A stretch of DNA of 64,000 nucleotides from assembly GCF_014145665.1 (NCBI RefSeq), contig NZ_JACHTD010000008.1, positions 1 through 64,000 of the forward strand, in the 5' to 3' direction. The notes under the pieces are model-generated. The model was not told the DNA's origin. It did no database searches and was given only the letters and a program-made list of their open reading frames with translations. Positions 59,723 through 64,000 of this stretch are shown in pieces; position 1 is the stretch's first letter, and the number at the start of each line of letters is the position of its first letter. This DNA is from Myroides sp. NP-2. Its GTDB lineage: Bacteria; Bacteroidota; Bacteroidia; Flavobacteriales; Flavobacteriaceae. Made by a program: the position numbers and the translations under genes.

Positions 59723-60775
59723 TTAATAATGGTGTTCTAGGCCTAAAATCATTCCTTCTTTCAGTGTATGATAAGCTGATAAAAAGGATGAAAATAAAAT
59801 AAGCAGTCTTTGTTTGACAGCTATGCATCTTTTTTTCTTGAGTTCACTTGGAGTATAGCCATGTTGTTTTTTAAAGACCGTACTAAAGTGATTTTGAGAC
59901 TTATACCCTAATACTTCTGCTATTTCCGTAACTGATAGCTCTGTCTGTGTGAGTAGTTGCTTTGCTTTGTTCATTTTTAATTGAGTAATATAACCGAAAA
60001 CGGTCGTGCCATACATGATTTTGAACTGTGTTTTGAGCTTAAACTCATTCGAACCAATATGTTGGGCAATATCTTTGAGTGAAAAGGTATGATCTAGTTT
60101 TTGGGTGATGAAATTTTCGGCTAGTTTTATCTTGGCTTGGTCTCGTGCAGAAATCGTAGTACCTATTATTTCTTGCTTGAAAGACTGTTCGAGCTGTAAG
60201 AATAAAAGCTCTTCTATTTTATTCTGCAAATATACACTTCGCAAACTTCCTTTTCTTTCACAGCTGACAATAATCTGAATAATGTCCAGCATCTCTGGTC
60301 GTATATTTTGACTTTGTTCGAGTAAGCTCGTTAAGATATCATAAGTATTCAAAGGCGGAAAAGTATAGTGTATTTTCATCTGTTCCAATAAGCATGTGTA
60401 CGTATCCAAAGGAATGAATATAGATACATAACGAACCGGTTTCTTTGTTGCAGGCAATTTGAATTTTCTTACACCCTTTGGTAATTTACGTACAAGTTGA
60501 TGGTTAAATTCAAAAGTATCGTCTAAAATGAAAAGCTGTTGTACACCTTCTCGATTTGTTTCAAATTCAATATCAAGAGCTTTCTTGGTACTAATAAGAT
60601 AAGAATGAATGCAAAACGCTCCGACTATTGAACAACTGTTCAGAATCCGACCATACACATCGTCCTGAAATAACCAGGTCTGTTCTTTCGTTTCTGTTTG
60701 GAGTGGTTCAGTGTTGAACCATTCTTGATCTGCTAATTTAAAGTTGGTGTTTTTGATTGTTGTAGTTAGGCGCAT
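59723..60775 (-). CDS. AraC family transcriptional regulator
   Basis: A 350-residue regulator. Two helix-turn-helix motifs lie near the C terminus: SLKDIAQHIGSNEFKLKTQF (about 245-264) and SVTEIAEVLGYKSQNHFSTVF (about 292-312), followed by KKQHGYTPSELKKKR. The N-terminal ~200 residues match no well-known sensor by eye but look like PchR-type regulators. It is divergent from the TonB receptor gene, 190 bases apart, so it probably controls it in response to a siderophore or iron compound. Confidence 0.92.
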   Translation of the reverse strand: MRLTTTIKNTNFKLADQEWFNTEPLQTETKEQTWLFQDDVYGRILNSCSIVGAFCIHSYLISTKKALDIEFETNREGVQQLFILDDTFEFNHQLVRKLPKGVRKFKLPATKKPVRYVSIFIPLDTYTCLLEQMKIHYTFPPLNTYDILTSLLEQSQNIRPEMLDIIQIIVSCERKGSLRSVYLQNKIEELLFLQLEQSFKQEIIGTTISARDQAKIKLAENFITQKLDHTFSLKDIAQHIGSNEFKLKTQFKIMYGTTVFGYITQLKMNKAKQLLTQTELSVTEIAEVLGYKSQNHFSTVFKKQHGYTPSELKKKRCIAVKQRLLILFSSFLSAYHTLKEGMILGLEHHY

Positions 60776-60965
60776 AGCAATGAAATTTTACTTTTATTTA
60801 GACAAAGTAAAAATAATACTTTTTTTGAATATGTTTATCCTTTTGTGAAAGGTAAGTAGAGAGTCAAGCGCTTTACTTTTGCATCATATTTATTAATCAA
60901 GATGTTCCTGTTATGTTAGACTTCTTCGATTAACAAAGAACAGTTTAACCTAGTATTAAAATAAA
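60776..60965. promoter_or_regulatory. Shared promoter region of the AraC regulator and TonB receptor genes
   Basis: An exact -7 element TACTTTTG occurs at 60874-60881 for the receptor gene, with a leader of about 80 bases. A near-match (TAC TTTG, one base short) lies on the minus strand near 60801-60807 for the regulator. No clear Fur box was recognised. Confidence 0.55.
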
Positions 60966-63395
60966 ATGAAAACAAAGATTACTTCTTTTACTTTCTTACT
61001 TCTCTTTTTTTTTGTAGGTCTTGCACAAGTCAATGCAGGTGATCGCATTTTATCTGGAGTAGTTAGGAATGAAAAAAAGGAACCCATCTCTTATGCAATT
61101 GTACAATTGAAAGAATTGAATAAACAAGTTTTAACGGATGAAGAGGGGAAGTTTCACTTTACTGCAATTGATTTTGGTCATTATAATTTGGGGATTAGTT
61201 CGATGGAGATAAAGAATAAAGAAGTTGCTATTGTTTACGAATCAAAGCATGATTATTTTGTTGTCACCGTTGAATCTTCTGAAGGAATTAATCTAAATGA
61301 AATGATTATACATGTTCAGAATGAAAAAAGACAATTAGAAACCAAAGGGTATGCCGTTAATGTAATTCAACCCGCAAATTTAGCTTTACAGTCGATACAA
61401 TTGAATGAGCTATTAGATCGAACAGCAGGCGTTAAAATTAGACAAGATGGCGGACTAGGTTCTAAAGTGAACTACAATATTAATGGGTTGTCAGGACGTT
61501 CGATTCAGATTTTTATAGATGGAATTCCAGCACAGAATTATGGAAGCTCCTTTTCGTTAAATAGTATACCTCCTGCTTTGATTGAACGCATCGAGGTTTA
61601 TAAAGGGGTTGTGCCAATTTATCTTTCTCAGGACGCATTAGGTGGAGCTATAAATGTTGTTTTAAAACAAAAAGTCAGAAATGCATGGAATGTCAGTGGG
61701 TCGTATGGATCTTTTAATACACACCAATATAACATGAATGGCAGTTTCCGTCAAGACAATGGATTTACAATTCACGCTAATGGTTTTATTAATTATAGTG
61801 ATAATAATTATCGCGTTTACGGCAAACATGTTCGCTATATTGATGGAGATGGAAACGTTACCCTACCTAAAAATGGAGCTAAGCGTTTTCACGATCGATA
61901 TCGATCACATGGAGCCAAGATTGACGTCGGATTTACAGAGGTTAATTGGGCAGATAAGTTTTTGTTCGGTGGTGTTATTTCTGGTTATGATAAAGATGTG
62001 CAACATGGTAGTACGATGGAAAAAGTGTATGGAGATCGATTCACCAAAAGAGATTCCTATATTTCGACACTAACGTATTCCAAAAAAGATGTGCTCTTAC
62101 AAGGGATGGAAGTGAAATTAGACGCGTCGTATAGTGATTTAACAAGACAAGTTGTCGATACTGTTGGGAATATGTATGATTGGAGTGGAAAACCCATTCG
62201 TGATAGGGATGGTAATATTGTGAAATATAATACAGGAGCTGAAGTAGCTGCTCAAAAAACACTAGAGAAAAATAGAGATAAGTTAATCGCTTTACGAGCG
62301 AATCTAGCTTACGAGTTTACAATGAATAATACGCTCAGTGTTAATTATTTTTACAATACTTTTAAAAGAGAAATTCAGGATGAATTACAGCCTGTTTCTC
62401 TTCAAAAATTAGTGAATACTCGTGATTTACAGAAGGATATTATATCTTTTAGTTATGAGAATATAAGCTTTAATCAACGACTTCGAACGACGTTATTCTA
62501 TAAAATGTATCATCAAAAAGCTACGTCAAATGAACCCTATCGAGATGATACAAAACCTTTACTAGGTGATTTGTATAAGGTCAATCGAATTTATAAAACT
62601 ACTAAATTTAAGGGGTATGGCGGAAGTATGTCCTATCGTTTATTCGATCAGTTTTATGTATTAGGTTCGGCAGAAAAAGCTATCAGACTACCAGCAGAAA
62701 CAGAATTGTTTGGTAGTAATGCTGATAATTTGTTGCCTTCCTTTGACTTAGATCCTGAGCAGAGTACCAATTTGAATATTGGGTTTAATTCTAGTGTTTT
62801 TCATTTTCAACAGCATGCACTTAGCTTAAATGCTACTTTCTTCTACAGAAAAGTAAAAGGAATGATTCGCGAAGCGCTCGATTCAAGAGGAATATACACA
62901 CAGTACGAGAATTTAGATGATGTATTGAGTAAAGGTGTGGATTTAGAAGTTCATTATGCATATAAAGATCGCTTAGTCTTGGATATATCAGTCTCTAAGT
63001 TTGACGTTCTCTTTAATAAGAAATATAACAAAGAAGGAGCAATTTATAATTATTACAAAACCCAAATACGCAATGAGCCATCGTTTAAATACAATGCAAA
63101 TTTGAGTTATACTTTTCATGATATTCTCGAAAAAAACGATAAAATAAGAGTTAACTACAATGTGTATTATGTGGAAAAATTTTTGCGTAACTGGTCCAAT
63201 GTAGGCGGAACAAACTTAGATGAAATCCCTACTCAATCTCCCCATGATTTTGGCGTACTCTATCAATTTGCTAATAAGAAAATGAGTGCTAGCTTGGATG
63301 TAAAGAATCTATTCAATCAGCGTATCTACGACAATTTTGGTCTTCAAAAACCAGGACGTGCTCTATATGCAAAAGTAACATATTCAATCTTTTAA
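60966..63395 (+). CDS. TonB-dependent outer-membrane receptor
   Basis: An 809-residue receptor with a signal peptide (residues 1-24, ending QVNAGD). A carboxypeptidase-regulatory-like domain (about 28-105) is followed by the plug (about 115-240; NYNINGLSGRSIQIFIDGIPAQ and IERIEVYKGVVPIYLSQDALGGAINVVLK) and a ~560-residue beta-barrel ending in AKVTYSIF. It imports ferric siderophores or similar compounds with TonB energy. Next to an AraC regulator and a lipoprotein gene 18 bases downstream, which form a likely uptake cassette. No SusD partner is present. Confidence 0.94.
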   Translation: MKTKITSFTFLLLFFFVGLAQVNAGDRILSGVVRNEKKEPISYAIVQLKELNKQVLTDEEGKFHFTAIDFGHYNLGISSMEIKNKEVAIVYESKHDYFVVTVESSEGINLNEMIIHVQNEKRQLETKGYAVNVIQPANLALQSIQLNELLDRTAGVKIRQDGGLGSKVNYNINGLSGRSIQIFIDGIPAQNYGSSFSLNSIPPALIERIEVYKGVVPIYLSQDALGGAINVVLKQKVRNAWNVSGSYGSFNTHQYNMNGSFRQDNGFTIHANGFINYSDNNYRVYGKHVRYIDGDGNVTLPKNGAKRFHDRYRSHGAKIDVGFTEVNWADKFLFGGVISGYDKDVQHGSTMEKVYGDRFTKRDSYISTLTYSKKDVLLQGMEVKLDASYSDLTRQVVDTVGNMYDWSGKPIRDRDGNIVKYNTGAEVAAQKTLEKNRDKLIALRANLAYEFTMNNTLSVNYFYNTFKREIQDELQPVSLQKLVNTRDLQKDIISFSYENISFNQRLRTTLFYKMYHQKATSNEPYRDDTKPLLGDLYKVNRIYKTTKFKGYGGSMSYRLFDQFYVLGSAEKAIRLPAETELFGSNADNLLPSFDLDPEQSTNLNIGFNSSVFHFQQHALSLNATFFYRKVKGMIREALDSRGIYTQYENLDDVLSKGVDLEVHYAYKDRLVLDISVSKFDVLFNKKYNKEGAIYNYYKTQIRNEPSFKYNANLSYTFHDILEKNDKIRVNYNVYYVEKFLRNWSNVGGTNLDEIPTQSPHDFGVLYQFANKKMSASLDVKNLFNQRIYDNFGLQKPGRALYAKVTYSIF

Positions 63396-63413
63396 TTTAT
63401 AAATACACACAAC

Positions 63414-64000
63414 ATGAAAATTTCATTTCTTAAAACATCAGTTTTATTTGCTGGGTTAACTTTATGTGCTGTCGGATGTTCTTCCGATGATCAATCTACA
63501 TCAAAACCTATAAAGCCTGGAGAAGGGGAAACAGAAACGCATTTCCAACTCGCATATGCTAGTGGGTCAGGTTCTCAATCGGCTACTTATTTGCAAGGTG
63601 TAACTAGTCTGTCGGAAGGAGAAGTAAGTTTTAAAAACGCTGGTTATCAAATGCCTTCGTCTAGAACTTCTCGAATTTTTGTTTCTGAAGATGGTAAATA
63701 TGTCTATAATCTGAACTATACTGTTGGTGATTTACGCAAGTACGAACATCAAGGAGGACAAGTATATAAAGAACTAGGGAATATTGACTCTTCTCCAGTT
63801 ATTGGTACCTCTAGAGGGAGATTTACAAAGATTAATGAAAAGTTAGGATCTATTCATCATGCAGAGGCAAAGGCTCAATACGCTAATGCTGACGGATCTG
63901 GTGACTATTTAGGTCATAAAATTACTGCGAGTATTGCGTTAATCGATTTGGAAAACTGGTCTTTTTTACCTGGATCTCAAAAGGAAATTGACGTTAAACT
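63414..64000 (+). CDS. Lipoprotein, probably DUF4374-like (partial, runs off the window)
   Basis: Open from 63414 to the window end (195 codons visible). It has a lipoprotein signal (FLKTSVLFAGLTLCAVGC, lipidated Cys near residue 22), then a mature start SSDDQSTSKP. Visible beta-rich segments with YVYNLNYTVGDLRKY and LIDLENWSFLPGSQK resemble the beta-propeller-like DUF4374 lipoproteins that sit beside TonB receptors in Bacteroidota siderophore-uptake loci. Start chosen by the lipobox and the 18-base gap after the receptor. Identity as DUF4374 is tentative. Confidence 0.72.
   Translation, partial: MKISFLKTSVLFAGLTLCAVGCSSDDQSTSKPIKPGEGETETHFQLAYASGSGSQSATYLQGVTSLSEGEVSFKNAGYQMPSSRTSRIFVSEDGKYVYNLNYTVGDLRKYEHQGGQVYKELGNIDSSPVIGTSRGRFTKINEKLGSIHHAEAKAQYANADGSGDYLGHKITASIALIDLENWSFLPGSQKEIDVK

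Overview
The window looks like a chromosomal segment of a low-GC Bacteroidota of the family Flavobacteriaceae. It carries the gldJ–porU–porV neighbourhood of the type IX secretion system (T9SS), type B T9SS sorting domains, bacillithiol synthesis (BshC), a split transketolase, a TonB receptor with an AraC-type regulator, and many promoters with the Bacteroidota -7 element TAnnTTTG. The genus cannot be fixed from sequence alone; Myroides is a guess. No phage, transposase, CRISPR array or plasmid function was found.

Layout. Bases 1-354: the end of an rRNA operon (23S tail, 5S, terminator). Bases 355-865: a gene-free stretch with direct repeats. Bases 866-9776: an Lrp regulator with a DMT exporter, ribosomal protein S1, an acetyltransferase, peptidase T, an operon of hydrolase, pseudouridine synthase and CDF metal transporter, and a lone ABC ATPase. 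Bases 9944-15027: split transketolase, an FKBP-like lipoprotein, an S4 protein/methyltransferase/phosphoribosyltransferase operon and shikimate kinase. Bases 15166-15871: five identical tRNA-Lys genes and one tRNA-Leu. Bases 15940-25179: NUDIX, MurF, GldJ, PorU, PorV and cytidine deaminase. Bases 25400-33400: a CorC/CNNM transporter, a 16-bp tandem repeat array beside an acetyltransferase, BshC, a T9SS type B cargo protein and a B12/radical SAM protein. Bases 33397-36235: a small-membrane-protein locus with two SdpI homologues and a DUF2089-like regulator behind a perfect 13-bp inverted repeat. Bases 36536-43306: an RND efflux operon with a TlpA thioredoxin. Bases 43382-43769: no coding gene, but a structured region ending in an orphan terminator (candidate RNA gene). 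Bases 43802-53959: paired PH-domain proteins, a DUF4369 lipoprotein, YbaB, acetyltransferases, a flavin reductase, oligopeptidase B, a cysteine synthase-family enzyme and a SulP transporter. Bases 54151-58683: an ABC ATPase and a permease fused to an M1 peptidase. Bases 59227-end: L19 with a structured leader, then an AraC regulator, a TonB receptor and a lipoprotein cut by the window edge.

How the parts fit. PorU (sorting-signal peptidase), PorV (its shuttle) and GldJ (gliding/T9SS lipoprotein) serve secretion of cargo such as the type B protein at 29162-31066. BshC and the cysteine synthase-family enzyme both belong to thiol metabolism. The last three genes look like a regulated uptake cassette, probably for a siderophore or other iron compound.

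Most notable non-coding observations: a nine-codon open frame with three cysteine codons directly before the cysteine synthase-family gene; an orphan terminator plus nested hairpins at 43537-43731; the operator-like palindrome before the DUF2089/SdpI operon; the 16-bp repeat array; and the inverted-plus-direct repeat cluster at 58953-59028. All functional statements are from reading the sequence; no database search or folding program was run.
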